Shown: positions 18,211-27,428, counted from the first letter of the stretch. The stretch: DNA of 64,000 nucleotides from Gammaproteobacteria bacterium (GCA_002711845.1 PASF01000011.1:124001-188000); one strand, 5' to 3'. The notes: generated from the sequence alone by a model not told the origin. Translations and numbers: made by a program.

Positions 18211-19133
18211 TGACTGAGCGCAGATATGGCAATCACACCATAGCGCTTTCCAACCTTGAAAAACCCTTCTTTCCGGATGACGATCTGACCAAGGGTGACC
18301 TGATCGACTACTACGCCAGTGTCGCGAAGCTGATACTGCCTCATATTCGTGGCCGGCCACTGACCCTGCAGCGCTTCCCCGATGGCATAAAAAAATCGGG
18401 GTTCATCCAGCAATCCCGTCCCGATCATTTCCCGGACTGGTTCACGGGTTTGGATGTCAATCATGGCGGTGATACCGGCCATGTGGCGCATATGATTGCG
18501 GATAACCGGGCCTCTCTGATCTATCTGGCCGACCAGGGCACTGTTACCCTGCACCGCTGGCTCAGCCGCGGCGAGCAGTTGCGACGGCCCGATACGCTGG
18601 TCTTCGACCTGGATCCGCCAGGCAACAATTTCGAACCCGTTCGTCAGGGCGCGTTTTGGGTGGCCAACGCCATGCGCGCCCTGGGCATGACACCTTATGT
18701 CATGACCACCGGATCCAAAGGCCTTCACGTGGTAGCACCGCTGCGCCCGGAAGCTGACTTTGATGACATTCGGGCGCTGACGGAAAAGATGGCAAGCCAG
18801 CTGGCGGACAGGTATCCCGACGAATTGACGAGCGAACAGCGCAAGGACAAGCGCCAGGGTCGGCTCTATCTGGATATTATGCGTAATGCCTTCGGGCAGA
18901 CCACAGTCGCGCCCTATGCGGTCAGAGCCAAGACTGGCGCACCGGTGGCGACGCCTCTTGACTGGAATGAGCTGGACAACAAAGCGATCGGTCCGCGTCA
19001 CTACACCCTGCGCAATATAGCCAAACGGCTGGCTAACAAGTCAGATCCCTGGCGGCATATGCGCCGACATGCGATCAAGCCTGGCACCCTCGAGAAAAAA
19101 CTTTCCGCTCATGTATACTCTGGAGCCAAGTAA
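18210..19133 (+). CDS. LigD-type polymerase/primase (POL) domain protein
   Basis: A 307-residue archaeo-eukaryotic primase-like polymerase domain, as found in LigD, which adds nucleotides (often ribonucleotides) at DNA ends during repair. The metal-binding pair is FDLDPP (D133 and D135), the nucleotide-contacting TGSKGLHV follows at about 168-175, and a third acidic residue lies in LYLDIMRN near 221. There is no ATP-dependent ligase domain and no Ku gene nearby, so classical two-component NHEJ is not encoded here. The ATG overlaps the PE stop by one base. Confidence 0.88.
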   Translation: MTERRYGNHTIALSNLEKPFFPDDDLTKGDLIDYYASVAKLILPHIRGRPLTLQRFPDGIKKSGFIQQSRPDHFPDWFTGLDVNHGGDTGHVAHMIADNRASLIYLADQGTVTLHRWLSRGEQLRRPDTLVFDLDPPGNNFEPVRQGAFWVANAMRALGMTPYVMTTGSKGLHVVAPLRPEADFDDIRALTEKMASQLADRYPDELTSEQRKDKRQGRLYLDIMRNAFGQTTVAPYAVRAKTGAPVATPLDWNELDNKAIGPRHYTLRNIAKRLANKSDPWRHMRRHAIKPGTLEKKLSAHVYSGAK

Positions 19134-19180
19134 GATTGAGAATGCGTCCTTCATGTAACCAACCGGTCATATAAAACCCA

Positions 19181-20551
19181 ATGCACATAGCTCACACTGC
19201 ATACATATTATTGATTCTGATAGTGCTGGCAAGTTTCCGCGCACCGGCTGTGCTGGCCCAGCCCGACCCAGATGAGGCACCGGTCACGGCTGAACAGAGG
19301 CTTCCCCCGAATCCGGAAGATGCGGCAATACAGGAGCGCCTGGCGTCCGTTTTTGCCGTACTGGAGCCGCTGAGTCGCATCGACGTGCAGGTCACGAACG
19401 GCGTCGCCCTGCTGTCAGGTGCAGTGTCCAATGAAGTCCAGGCGGAACGTGCATTGACGCTGACAGTTCAGATTCCCGGTGTGGTTGCCGTCGATGACAG
19501 CATCGAGCGCCGCCTTGATGTCCAGGGTAATGTGTCCCCCATGCTGGAGACTATCCGTAGCAGGATGAGTCAATGGGTGCGGGCATTGCCGCTGGTCGCG
19601 CTGGCGGCCGGTATTTTTGGTCTGATCGTTTATCTGGGTTACGCGCTGGCACGTTGGACGTCATTATGGCAACGACTGACCACAAACCCGTTTCTGGTCG
19701 AGCTGCTCGGCCAGGGTGTACGGATCATCTCGGTGGTGACGGCGCTGGTCGTCACCCTGAATCTGCTGGGTGCAACGGCACTGATGGCAACCATTCTGGG
19801 CGGCGCCGGCGTGCTGGGTCTGGCCATTGGTTTTGCCGTGCGCGACACCATGGAAAACTTTATCTGCAGTATATTAATGAGTGTGCGTCAGCCGTTCAGG
19901 GCGAATGATCATGTTGTGATCAACTCACATGAAGGCAAAGTGGTACGCCTGACCTCCCGAGCCACGGTATTGATGACGCTGGAAGGTAACCAGCTGCGGA
20001 TACCCAACGCCACCGTATTCAAAGCGGTCATTCTCAATTACACACGTAACCCACAGCGCCGGTTTGCGTTTGAACTGGGTGTGGATGCCGCTGACGACCC
20101 CATCGCCGCAACACAGGCCGGTGTAGCAATCATGAAGACCTTACCCTTTATGCTGACTGACCCGGCACCCGGTGGCTCGATCCGCTCAATTGGCGACTCC
20201 AACATCGTTCTGTCATTTACGGGCTGGATTGACCAGCGCGAAACCGATTTTCTGCGGGCCCGCAGTCTGGCTATCCGCGCCGTCACCCGGGTGCTGGATG
20301 AAAAAGGTTTCTCCATGCCCGAGCCCATTTACCGGCTGAGGTTCGATGCCCATCGCCACGCAGATCACCTGATTGATCAGCTGCCGGGAGACGTGCCCGA
20401 TGTGAAGACTCCAACAGACGCAGTCGCCAGTCATGATGCCGGCGAGATACTCGATACACGGGCAGACAGGGCGATCGAAGCGATGGTCAATGAAGAGCGC
20501 GCACAACAGGACAAGCGTGACTTGCTGGATGTGGACAGGCCTGTGGAGTAA
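19181..20551 (+). CDS. MscS family mechanosensitive channel with N-terminal BON domain
   Basis: A 456-residue inner-membrane channel protein. After a signal peptide (cleavage near VLAQ), residues about 48-112 form a BON domain (IDVQVTNGVALLSGAV, then VVAVDDSIE) predicted to lie in the periplasm. Membrane helices follow at about 133-155 and 168-215, the last containing the Gly/Ala-rich pore-type segment GGAGVLGLAIGFAVRD. The MscS beta domain (RQPFRANDHVVI, then GNQLRIPNATVF) comes next. MscS proteins release osmolytes on hypo-osmotic shock. It converges with the tgpA operon. Confidence 0.88.
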   Translation: MHIAHTAYILLILIVLASFRAPAVLAQPDPDEAPVTAEQRLPPNPEDAAIQERLASVFAVLEPLSRIDVQVTNGVALLSGAVSNEVQAERALTLTVQIPGVVAVDDSIERRLDVQGNVSPMLETIRSRMSQWVRALPLVALAAGIFGLIVYLGYALARWTSLWQRLTTNPFLVELLGQGVRIISVVTALVVTLNLLGATALMATILGGAGVLGLAIGFAVRDTMENFICSILMSVRQPFRANDHVVINSHEGKVVRLTSRATVLMTLEGNQLRIPNATVFKAVILNYTRNPQRRFAFELGVDAADDPIAATQAGVAIMKTLPFMLTDPAPGGSIRSIGDSNIVLSFTGWIDQRETDFLRARSLAIRAVTRVLDEKGFSMPEPIYRLRFDAHRHADHLIDQLPGDVPDVKTPTDAVASHDAGEILDTRADRAIEAMVNEERAQQDKRDLLDVDRPVE

Positions 20552-20589
20552 CCGATAAAACCTTACCGGCAGCGCTTTTTCAACGCCTG

Positions 20590-22386
20590 TCACAATGTTT
20601 TCAACAACCCTCTGACCTTGCCACGGATAACCGATGGATCCGCCACGCCGGGGCCGTAGGCAGCCAGCGATAACATCTCTCCAAGGCTACGCCACTGCGC
20701 CGCATGTGCCGGACAGTGACTGCCAACACGTGCCATGTGCGCGAGGATCGTTTCGTGCTGCCGGCGTCCCAGTTGCCGGCGCCGCAGACGACCATCCAGG
20801 CGCAGATATAGCTGCATCACGGGCGACTGCCGTGTCCTGCTGCTCCACATGGCACGCAGCCCAACAAACAGCAACAAAGCTGCCAGCAACCAGACGGGCA
20901 GATCATCCAGCCCCTGTTCGGTCAGCCAGTCATTGAGGTCTTCGGTGCGCAGATTACCCTCACTGTCATAAATACCCAGATGCCAGCTGTAATGCGCGGC
21001 ATCCAGCGAATCCCGCACACGCTGGTAGCCAGGCACGGCGGCCAGCCACAGGCGCTGGCGGGTGGCGCGATCCAGTGTGCTGTCGTTGCGGTCAGCCACG
21101 GCGGCAAGCCAGGCATCCATGCCCAATAAGATGCGATCCGGTGCGACCCAGGCAGTGGGGTCCAGCCGCTTCCAGCCGGTACCCGGGTACCACGCCTCAA
21201 CCCAGGCATGGGCATTGTACTGATACACCGTCCAGTGCCCGGTAATGGGGTTAAAGTCCCCACCCTGATACCCGACCACGACGCGGGCAGGGATGCCGGC
21301 AGCGCGTAACATGAATGTCAGCGCACCTGCATAGTGTTCGCAATAACCTTCACGGCTATCAAACAGGAAATCATCAATCTGGTCTACCTGTCCTGGTGTT
21401 GGCGATGGGGTTGGCGATGGGGTTGGCGTCAACGTATAGTAAAACGCTTCTTCGCTGAAGTGACGCAGAATGGCAGAGGCGAGTGCCTGGTCGTCCACAT
21501 ACTGAGACCGCAGGCTACCGATCCAGTCACGTGTCCTTGGGTTGGCTCTGGCAGGCACTGCCAGGTTGCGCTGCCGGATGTCGCCATCCAGCGCCATGTC
21601 GACCGGCGGCTCGATTGACGTGACCGGGTAACGGACGCGTTGACGCACCATATCAGAAGTAATCAACATACCTCTTTCATCACGATAGGTTTGTGGCCGC
21701 GATGTATAGGCCTGATGTAAACCATAAAGCCAGAACTGACGTCTGGGCTCCAGCGTCACCCTGTACTGCAGACGCTGCGCAGCCAACGCCGGCGCCGGCG
21801 CCAGATCGAACTGCAGCCGATCATGCCGTGACCAGGTGTGGCCATCGAAGTTTTCCAGCACAAGGCCACGCCAGTACAGGTCCTCAGGCTGAAGAACAGG
21901 TGTGCTCTCTGCAAACATGACACGCATCGCCAGATCGCCATCATTCACCAGCTCACTGACAGATCCCGGTGTCATGGTATCGCTGACCCCGGTCATGGAT
22001 TGCGATGGCGTACGCGGGTCTGACCAGCCTGCACCCACAGCCAGGAGAGCGATGATGACCAGTAGCGGTAGTGACCAGAACAACTGCCGTAACGCGCTTG
22101 CCAGTTGAGCAGCACTGCCTGCCAGCGGGTCGCTGTGCATTCGCATCAGCAGCAACAGCAACAGGCCGGCATAATAAGACCCGGTCGCCCAGGTGTCGGC
22201 ATAACTGATGGCAGCGCACAGAAACACAAACGCCAGTGTACGCCAACGCAATATCAGGCAGATCAGGCACGGCAGAACCAGCCACCACGGCTGAGTCTGC
22301 AGAGCCGGCAGAATCAACAGGATGGCCGCACACAGGGCCGCCGGTATGACCAGGTCCTGCCCCGCAGGCATCAATCTCAAGTCCAT
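20590..22386 (-). CDS. tgpA: TgpA-type transmembrane transglutaminase-like protein
   Basis: A 598-residue protein with five or so N-terminal membrane helices (residues 10-125), a periplasmic transglutaminase-like domain, and one more helix near residue 500. The triad is visible as Cys in REGYCEHYAG (about 347), His in NAHAWVEAW (about 391) and Asp in LDPTAW (about 408). The homologue in Pseudomonas is essential. A 12-bp tandem repeat (21401-21424) encodes a TPSPTPSPTP linker just before the catalytic domain. It overlaps the DUF58 gene by 10 bp and is the last gene of moxR-DUF58-tgpA. Confidence 0.88.
   Translation of the reverse strand: MDLRLMPAGQDLVIPAALCAAILLILPALQTQPWWLVLPCLICLILRWRTLAFVFLCAAISYADTWATGSYYAGLLLLLLMRMHSDPLAGSAAQLASALRQLFWSLPLLVIIALLAVGAGWSDPRTPSQSMTGVSDTMTPGSVSELVNDGDLAMRVMFAESTPVLQPEDLYWRGLVLENFDGHTWSRHDRLQFDLAPAPALAAQRLQYRVTLEPRRQFWLYGLHQAYTSRPQTYRDERGMLITSDMVRQRVRYPVTSIEPPVDMALDGDIRQRNLAVPARANPRTRDWIGSLRSQYVDDQALASAILRHFSEEAFYYTLTPTPSPTPSPTPGQVDQIDDFLFDSREGYCEHYAGALTFMLRAAGIPARVVVGYQGGDFNPITGHWTVYQYNAHAWVEAWYPGTGWKRLDPTAWVAPDRILLGMDAWLAAVADRNDSTLDRATRQRLWLAAVPGYQRVRDSLDAAHYSWHLGIYDSEGNLRTEDLNDWLTEQGLDDLPVWLLAALLLFVGLRAMWSSRTRQSPVMQLYLRLDGRLRRRQLGRRQHETILAHMARVGSHCPAHAAQWRSLGEMLSLAAYGPGVADPSVIRGKVRGLLKTL
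21401..21424 (+). repeat. 12-bp tandem repeat inside tgpA
   Basis: GGCGATGGGGTT occurs twice in a row, with degenerate copies on both sides. On the coding (minus) strand it encodes Thr-Pro-Ser-Pro units in a flexible linker, so copy-number changes keep the frame. Confidence 0.9.
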
Positions 22387-23402
22387 AGCGCCAGCGCCTG
22401 CAGCAGTCGATGTTTGTGGGCTTCGCCATACCCGGGCCTGATGACCCCTTCGCCGGGCAGCCGCAGGCCGATGGCTTGCCCGCTTCTATTGAATTTTAGT
22501 ACCTGAAAACACAGACAGGCCAGAATGGTTTCAGCGTCGCGGCCTGGGAAATCTTCAAACGTCAGTAAAATCTGCGGTTCGGCATCCCGCACAAACTGTT
22601 TGGTTTTAAGCCCCTGGCCACGGGCCAGCGCCTGCCAGGCCACCCGGCGGATCGAGTCACCCGGCTGGTAATCTCGCAATCCGATAAAATCATCCATGCC
22701 CGCCTGGTTGACTAGCCGCTGCCGGCCATGATCACCCGCCGGGGCGGTGCTGATAAGCGGTGGCAGCAAGCAGGCCTGTGGCCTCGGGTAGACAAGACAG
22801 CGCATCAGCAGATCAGGGCGACTCCATGCCTGCCACAAACCAGCCGGATATCGTGTACGCACAATCAAGCGCGGGGCGGTCAGCAAGCCTCGCCGGTCAG
22901 CGGTCACATTCAGGTTGACCTCGACGTCGCCGCCAGGGGCCAGCGACACAGGCTGCAGGGTATTGGCGGTAAAACCCAGCCAGAGATTCTGGTACGAACG
23001 ACTGCGCGCCGGCGCTGACAACGACACCGTATATCGCGCGGTGTCTCCGACAAAACAACGGCGCCTGGGTAACGGATCATCGGCATCGTGCGCGGCCAGT
23101 CGCAGGCCGCTAAGGTTGCGATAGCACAGTATCAGTCCCAGCAGAAAAACGCCCAGCATCAGGGCGGACAGCATCAGAGCAACCGGATTGCGCTCAGCGA
23201 TGGCAATCACCATGACAATGCTGGCACCGAATCCGACAATAACGCCCTGCAGCGTCGGCAGAATAAAAATCGTTTTCTGGCTGAGTTGCAGCTGCGTGAC
23301 AGGTGGCACTCGGCGCGCCAACCAGCGGGCCTGCCGTGCAGACCAGTGTGCGTGCCAGTACTGCTTTAGCCCGGCAGCACGTTGACGGAGTCCAGTATCC
23401 AT
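22377..23402 (-). CDS. DUF58 domain protein
   Basis: A 341-residue protein with two membrane helices (about 50-95) and a C-terminal DUF58 domain bearing the defining LRDYQPGDSIRRVAWQALAR. DUF58 proteins are nearly always encoded with a MoxR ATPase and often, as here, a TgpA-type transglutaminase; they may act as membrane adaptors in a chaperone-like assembly system. The gene overlaps moxR by 37 bp and tgpA by 10 bp, which points to a single transcript with coupled translation. Function beyond the family context is unknown. Confidence 0.88.
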   Translation of the reverse strand: MDTGLRQRAAGLKQYWHAHWSARQARWLARRVPPVTQLQLSQKTIFILPTLQGVIVGFGASIVMVIAIAERNPVALMLSALMLGVFLLGLILCYRNLSGLRLAAHDADDPLPRRRCFVGDTARYTVSLSAPARSRSYQNLWLGFTANTLQPVSLAPGGDVEVNLNVTADRRGLLTAPRLIVRTRYPAGLWQAWSRPDLLMRCLVYPRPQACLLPPLISTAPAGDHGRQRLVNQAGMDDFIGLRDYQPGDSIRRVAWQALARGQGLKTKQFVRDAEPQILLTFEDFPGRDAETILACLCFQVLKFNRSGQAIGLRLPGEGVIRPGYGEAHKHRLLQALALWT

Positions 23403-24316
23403 TCAGCCAGCGTCCTGTCAGTGTCGATTTTTTTATCTGTTTGTTCCGTGAGCGGACGCAGGTTATCCATGCCCCCCAGGCGATGGTCTGCCACCGCGAC
23501 GAACACCGCCTGCACATCGTCAGGTGTCACATGGTCACGCCCGGCCATCAGTGCGTGACAGCGCGCGGCGCGGACAATGGCCAGCCCACCGCGCGGAGAC
23601 AGTCCGAGATCTATTCGCGAAGACTGGCGGCTGAAGTCAATCAGTCGCTGGATATAATCCAGTACGGCATCACTCAGGTGCACCTGCATTAACATGCGCT
23701 GCCAATGCTTAAGGTCATCAGCGTCAAGACAGGTGTTGGCTGACTGGGGTGTCAAGCGCAGATCAGGCTGCAACAGCAGTTGACGCTCCGCGGCCCGGTC
23801 GGGGTAGCCAAGCGACAGTCGCATCAGGAAACGGTCAGTCTGTGATTCGGGCAACGGGAATGTACCCGCCAGTTCTGAAGGGTTTTGAGTGGCAATGACA
23901 AAGAACGGCACGGGCAGCTGCCGGGTTTCACCGTCCATTGATACCTGCCCTTCCTCCATGGCTTCCAGCAGCGCACTTTGGGTGCGAGGCGTGGCACGGT
24001 TTATTTCGTCAGCCATCAACACCTGACAGAATACCGGCCCTTCGTGAAAACGGAACTGCCCGGTTGACGGGTCAAACACCGAGCCACCCAGAATGTCCGC
24101 CGGCAACAGGTCGCTGGTAAACTGGATGCGCCGAAATGACAGGCCCATCACACCGGCCAGCGCATGCGCCAGCGTCGTCTTGCCCATCCCGGGCAAATCT
24201 TCCAGCAGCAGATGTCCACCACTCAGCAAACAGCACAATGCCAATCGTATTTGCGCCTGTTTACCCAGCACAACGTCGTTTATCTGGGCCAGGGCCGCCT
24301 GAATCCTGTCTTGCAT
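23366..24316 (-). CDS. MoxR family AAA+ ATPase
   Basis: A 316-residue AAA+ ATPase. Walker A is DLPGMGKTTLAHALAG (about residues 38-55), Walker B is VLMADEINRATPRTQSALL (about 100-118), and a sensor-like ATQNPSELAGTFPLP follows. MoxR ATPases are thought to act as chaperones that mature or insert metal-cofactor or membrane complexes, usually with VWA- or DUF58-type partners. It is the first gene of the moxR-DUF58-tgpA operon. TTTATA (24344-24349) upstream, read on the minus strand as TATAAA, could be a -10 box. Confidence 0.92.
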   Translation of the reverse strand: MQDRIQAALAQINDVVLGKQAQIRLALCCLLSGGHLLLEDLPGMGKTTLAHALAGVMGLSFRRIQFTSDLLPADILGGSVFDPSTGQFRFHEGPVFCQVLMADEINRATPRTQSALLEAMEEGQVSMDGETRQLPVPFFVIATQNPSELAGTFPLPESQTDRFLMRLSLGYPDRAAERQLLLQPDLRLTPQSANTCLDADDLKHWQRMLMQVHLSDAVLDYIQRLIDFSRQSSRIDLGLSPRGGLAIVRAARCHALMAGRDHVTPDDVQAVFVAVADHRLGGMDNLRPLTEQTDKKIDTDRTLAEWILDSVNVLPG

Positions 24317-24577
24317 ATGCTGAATCGCTCCGTGGTTGACCGGAGTTTATAACGGATCAGCCCCGCAATACCATGACTGCCTGCCTGCATAACAGCCCGG
24401 AGACCCGGTCCCGGAACAATCAAGTGCCGCCCTGTTGCTGCCCGTGCCGGTACAACGGAGCGACCCCCTGGCCGGTCCATTCGGGGGTAGTCGTCAAACA
24501 TCTGCAACGGTGTGGTGTTGTTGCGGGCGCCAAGAAAGTCGACACGGTAATACACAGGCGGCGTTGCCTTCTCGGCC
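24317..24577. other. intergenic region between moxR and the CNT transporter gene, with a hairpin
   Basis: No supported gene lies here. A nested hairpin is present at 24463-24488: ACCCCC pairs with GGGGGT, and inside it TGG-CCGGT-CCA forms a small stem. It has no T-tract, so it is not a standard terminator, but it stands 90 bp past the transporter stop and could define the 3' end of the udk-transporter transcript. A GTG-started frame of 91 codons (24280-24555, minus) lacks a good ribosome-binding site and overlaps the start of moxR; I do not call it. Confidence 0.5.
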
Positions 24578-25786
24578 TCAGATCAGTGAGAAGAACAGAC
24601 CAGCAATGGCCGCGCTCATGAGGTTGGCCAGCGTAGCCGCCATCAGCGCCTTCAACCCAAGCTCGGCGATGTCACCGCGGCGGTCGGGTGCCATGCTACC
24701 AAGCCCGCCGAGCAAGACGGCAATAGACGCAAAATTGGCGAACCCGCACAGCGCGATGGTGACGATAATCTGTGTCTTTTCAGTCAGTTCATCCTGGTAG
24801 CGGACAAAATCCAGGTAGGCGACGAACTCATTGATAACCAGCTTTTGCCCGATAAAGCTGCCAGCCAGCTGTGCTTCGCCCCAACTGACGCCAATCAACC
24901 ATGCCAGTGGCTGGAACAGATAGCCAATGAGCAACTGCAAGGTCAGACCCTCGATGCCCAACAGGCCGGCCGCCCATCCCAGCACACCGTTCAGCAAGGC
25001 TATCAGGCCCACAAAAGCCAGCACCATGGCGCCGACATTCAGGGCCAGTTTCATGCCGTTGGCGGCGCCCGCTGCTGCCGCATCGATCACATTGGCATGC
25101 GCGGGCCCGGAGACGACTTCGGTCAAGTCGTTTTTGGTCGTTTCAGTTTCCGGCAAGATCATCTTGGCCATCAGGAACCCGCCTGGCGCTGCCATGAAAC
25201 TGGCGGCAATAAGGTATTTCAGTTCCACACCCAGGCCAGCGTATCCGGCAAGCACAGAACCGGCAACCGATGCCAGGCCGCCGACCATCACGGCAAACAG
25301 TTCCGAGCGGCTCATGGTGCTGATGAAAGGTTTAACCACCAAAGGCGCCTCTGTCTGGCCAACAAAGATATTGGCAGCTGCAGACATGGACTCGGGGCGA
25401 CTGGTACCCAGCACCTTTTGTAAGGCGCCACCAATCAGGCGAATCATCCATAACATCACACCCATGTGGTAAAGAACGGCAATCAACGATGAGAAAAACA
25501 CGATGACGCTCAAGACGTGTATGGCGAATATGAAACCCTGTGAAAAATTGCCAATTTCACCGAAGACAAACACAATACCCGCATTGGCGTACCCGATAAT
25601 GGCAGCCACGACTTGCGTAATCTCGTACAGAACCTGCTGGCCAAAAGGCAGATAAATAACAAAGGCACCCAGCGTAACCTGGATCGCAAATGCAAATCCG
25701 ATCGTACGCCAGTTGATTTTGCGTCTGTTTGAAGACAGGCCAAACGCAATCAGCAGCAGAAATACGATGCCCAACAGTCCGGTCAT
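24578..25786 (-). CDS. concentrative nucleoside transporter (CNT/NupC family)
   Basis: A 402-residue inner-membrane permease of the CNT family, which imports nucleosides with H+ or Na+. It has eight or more predicted helices, the family segment [16 protein letters not shown] at about residues 140-155, and [18 protein letters not shown] near 310-327. It lies 57 bp downstream of a uridine kinase gene on the same strand, so import and phosphorylation of uridine or cytidine are probably coexpressed. The nucleoside range cannot be read from sequence. Confidence 0.92.
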   Translation of the reverse strand: MTGLLGIVFLLLIAFGLSSNRRKINWRTIGFAFAIQVTLGAFVIYLPFGQQVLYEITQVVAAIIGYANAGIVFVFGEIGNFSQGFIFAIHVLSVIVFFSSLIAVLYHMGVMLWMIRLIGGALQKVLGTSRPESMSAAANIFVGQTEAPLVVKPFISTMSRSELFAVMVGGLASVAGSVLAGYAGLGVELKYLIAASFMAAPGGFLMAKMILPETETTKNDLTEVVSGPAHANVIDAAAAGAANGMKLALNVGAMVLAFVGLIALLNGVLGWAAGLLGIEGLTLQLLIGYLFQPLAWLIGVSWGEAQLAGSFIGQKLVINEFVAYLDFVRYQDELTEKTQIIVTIALCGFANFASIAVLLGGLGSMAPDRRGDIAELGLKALMAATLANLMSAAIAGLFFSLI

Positions 25787-25843
25787 GATGCCTACCTTTC
25801 AAGTCGTGCTGTTAGAGCATTAGGAAAACAACTGCCCGTCAGG

Positions 25844-26491
25844 TCACGTGTCAGTCAAGCGATGAATTTTCATCCTGATCGTTTCCAATGCAGTATGGTT
25901 TTGGCCGTCGTGTGCGAGCACCATGTCGGCATATTCCCGCGACGGATTAACATGGGCAAAATAGGCGGGCCTCACCGTGCGCTCATACTGATCAATCACG
26001 GAATCCAGAGACCGCCCGCGCTCGCTCATGTCACGACGAATCCGGCGCAAGAGACAAATGTCCAGCGGCGTATCAACAAATATACTGACATCAAAAATCT
26101 GACGCAGGGCGGCGCTGCTCAGCAACAGAATACCCTCAACCAGAATCACCCTGGCGGAGGGCACAGCGACTGTGCCGGGCGCCCGTGTATGCAAACAGAA
26201 ATCGTATTGTGGCATCTGAATGGCTCGGCCGGCCCGCAGCTCAAGCAGATGATGGGCCAAAAGCTCATGATCAAACGCATCAGGGCGGTCATAGTCAGTC
26301 TGCACACGCTGAGCCATCGGCAAATGCGACTGGTCACGATAGTAAGAGTCCTCAGCCAACACTGCCAGCTGATTGCTACCGCTTTCGCCAGCCAGCTGCT
26401 GACTTATCTCTGCCGCCAACCAGCTCTTGCCTGACGCTGAGGCGCCGGCAATCGCAATGATGGCAGCAGGTGCAGTTGTTTTTTCCGGCAC
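25844..26491 (-). CDS. udk: uridine kinase
   Basis: A 215-residue P-loop kinase close to the length of E. coli Udk, phosphorylating uridine and cytidine with GTP or ATP in pyrimidine salvage. The P-loop is GASASGKSWLA (about residues 16-26), with DSYYRD and YDRPDAFDHELL as nucleoside-binding segments, VEGILLL as Walker B, and RRIRRDMSERGRS as the lid. It is followed by the CNT nucleoside transporter, which supports the assignment. Confidence 0.9.
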   Translation of the reverse strand: MPEKTTAPAAIIAIAGASASGKSWLAAEISQQLAGESGSNQLAVLAEDSYYRDQSHLPMAQRVQTDYDRPDAFDHELLAHHLLELRAGRAIQMPQYDFCLHTRAPGTVAVPSARVILVEGILLLSSAALRQIFDVSIFVDTPLDICLLRRIRRDMSERGRSLDSVIDQYERTVRPAYFAHVNPSREYADMVLAHDGQNHTALETIRMKIHRLTDT

Positions 26492-26611
26492 AGATTTTTC
26501 AGCCCAATCAGCAGCAAAGCGGCATTATCACCAATTATCAATCGGGAAAGTATGGCAAATCCATGACAGTTCCCAGCCACGCCCTGGCCGCTGCCCCTAT
26601 TCCGGACATGA

Positions 26612-26722
26612 CTACCGGTCAGGCGCCGGTTGTTCCGGGGCCGCCGAGTGTTGCTCATCACAGGCGCTCAGCGTTGCCGCCAGCACCACCGCAGTCATCA
26701 TTGGACGATTCCAGTTTTCCAT
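26612..26722 (-). CDS. very small lipoprotein (36 residues)
   Basis: A 36-codon frame reading MENWNRPMMTAVVLAATLSAC at its start, written here as MENWNRPMM plus TAVVLAATLSAC. It has a short hydrophobic core and a lipobox (L-S-A-C, Cys21), followed by an acidic and proline-rich tail ending in PAPDR. AGGTGA lies about five bases before the ATG. The pattern matches entericidin-like or LptM-like tiny lipoproteins of gammaproteobacteria, but the family is not certain. It lies alone in the 328-bp gap between udk and the methyltransferase gene, of which the remainder shows no other feature. Confidence 0.5.
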   Translation of the reverse strand: MENWNRPMMTAVVLAATLSACDEQHSAAPEQPAPDR

Positions 26723-26819
26723 GGGCTCACCTTTGATTCATTGTGATTTTAGAATTTATGTCTCCATTATTCAGCTTTACCGGGGATATAACAAGTCGGT
26801 CCGAGCCGACCGGGCATTG

Positions 26820-27428
26820 TCATTTCGCGCCAGTGCGACCGCGATTATCCCGGGCCAGTAATCGCGCCAGGGCGACCACGCTGCCGTCAGGATCATGAGT
26901 CACGCCTTCAGAGTAATCGATCAAATCCAGGCCTTCCGCGACGCTCGCCAACATGTCCGGCGCGACCCGGAAACGCTGGCTGGCGGGGCCGGTCACCGGC
27001 ACATCGGTCTGCAAGTGCACCTCCGCCAGCACAAATCCACCCTGAACCAGACGTTGAGCGGCCGCTCGCAGCAGGGCCACATCCAGGTAACGGATCATGA
27101 TGATCAGCCCGTATTGATCAAGGCCCACAGGCAGCCCGTCATCCAGATCATGCTCGTGCCAGCGGATTCCCGCCAGACCCTGCTCGGCGGCAGACGTCTT
27201 GCCTCGCGCCAGCCCCTCTGCGGAGATGTCCACGGCATCGACCTGATAGCCGTGCTGCGCCAGGTACAGGGCATTGCGGCCGGCACCACAGGCGAGATCC
27301 AGCGCCCGACGACACGGCGGTTCCAACACGGGTAGGTGTTGCTGCAGGTACACGGACGGATGACGCCTTGTTGCATAAGCGCCTTGCCGGTATTTGTGCT
27401 GCCATTTTTCGCGATCTTCGTGACTCAC
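26820..27428 (-). CDS. class I SAM-dependent methyltransferase (TehB-like)
   Basis: A 202-residue Rossmann methyltransferase. Motif I is ALDLACGAGRNALYLAQHG, followed by VDAVDIS (motif II) and a motif IV region YGLIIMIRYLD. The family resembles TehB and other small-molecule methyltransferases. A GTG start at 27428 is chosen because GGAGGGG lies five bases upstream; a further GTG 60 bp out lacks such a site. It diverges from the molybdoenzyme genes. The substrate is unknown. Confidence 0.8.
   Translation of the reverse strand: MSHEDREKWQHKYRQGAYATRRHPSVYLQQHLPVLEPPCRRALDLACGAGRNALYLAQHGYQVDAVDISAEGLARGKTSAAEQGLAGIRWHEHDLDDGLPVGLDQYGLIIMIRYLDVALLRAAAQRLVQGGFVLAEVHLQTDVPVTGPASQRFRVAPDMLASVAEGLDLIDYSEGVTHDPDGSVVALARLLARDNRGRTGAK

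Noticed and set aside
18033-19001. 322-codon frame antisense to the LigD-type polymerase gene
   Set aside because: It overlaps a gene with all catalytic motifs and has no recognisable domain or ribosome-binding site.
24280-24555. 91-codon frame in the moxR-transporter gap
   Set aside because: GTG start without a good ribosome-binding site, overlap with the moxR start and no family-like pattern.
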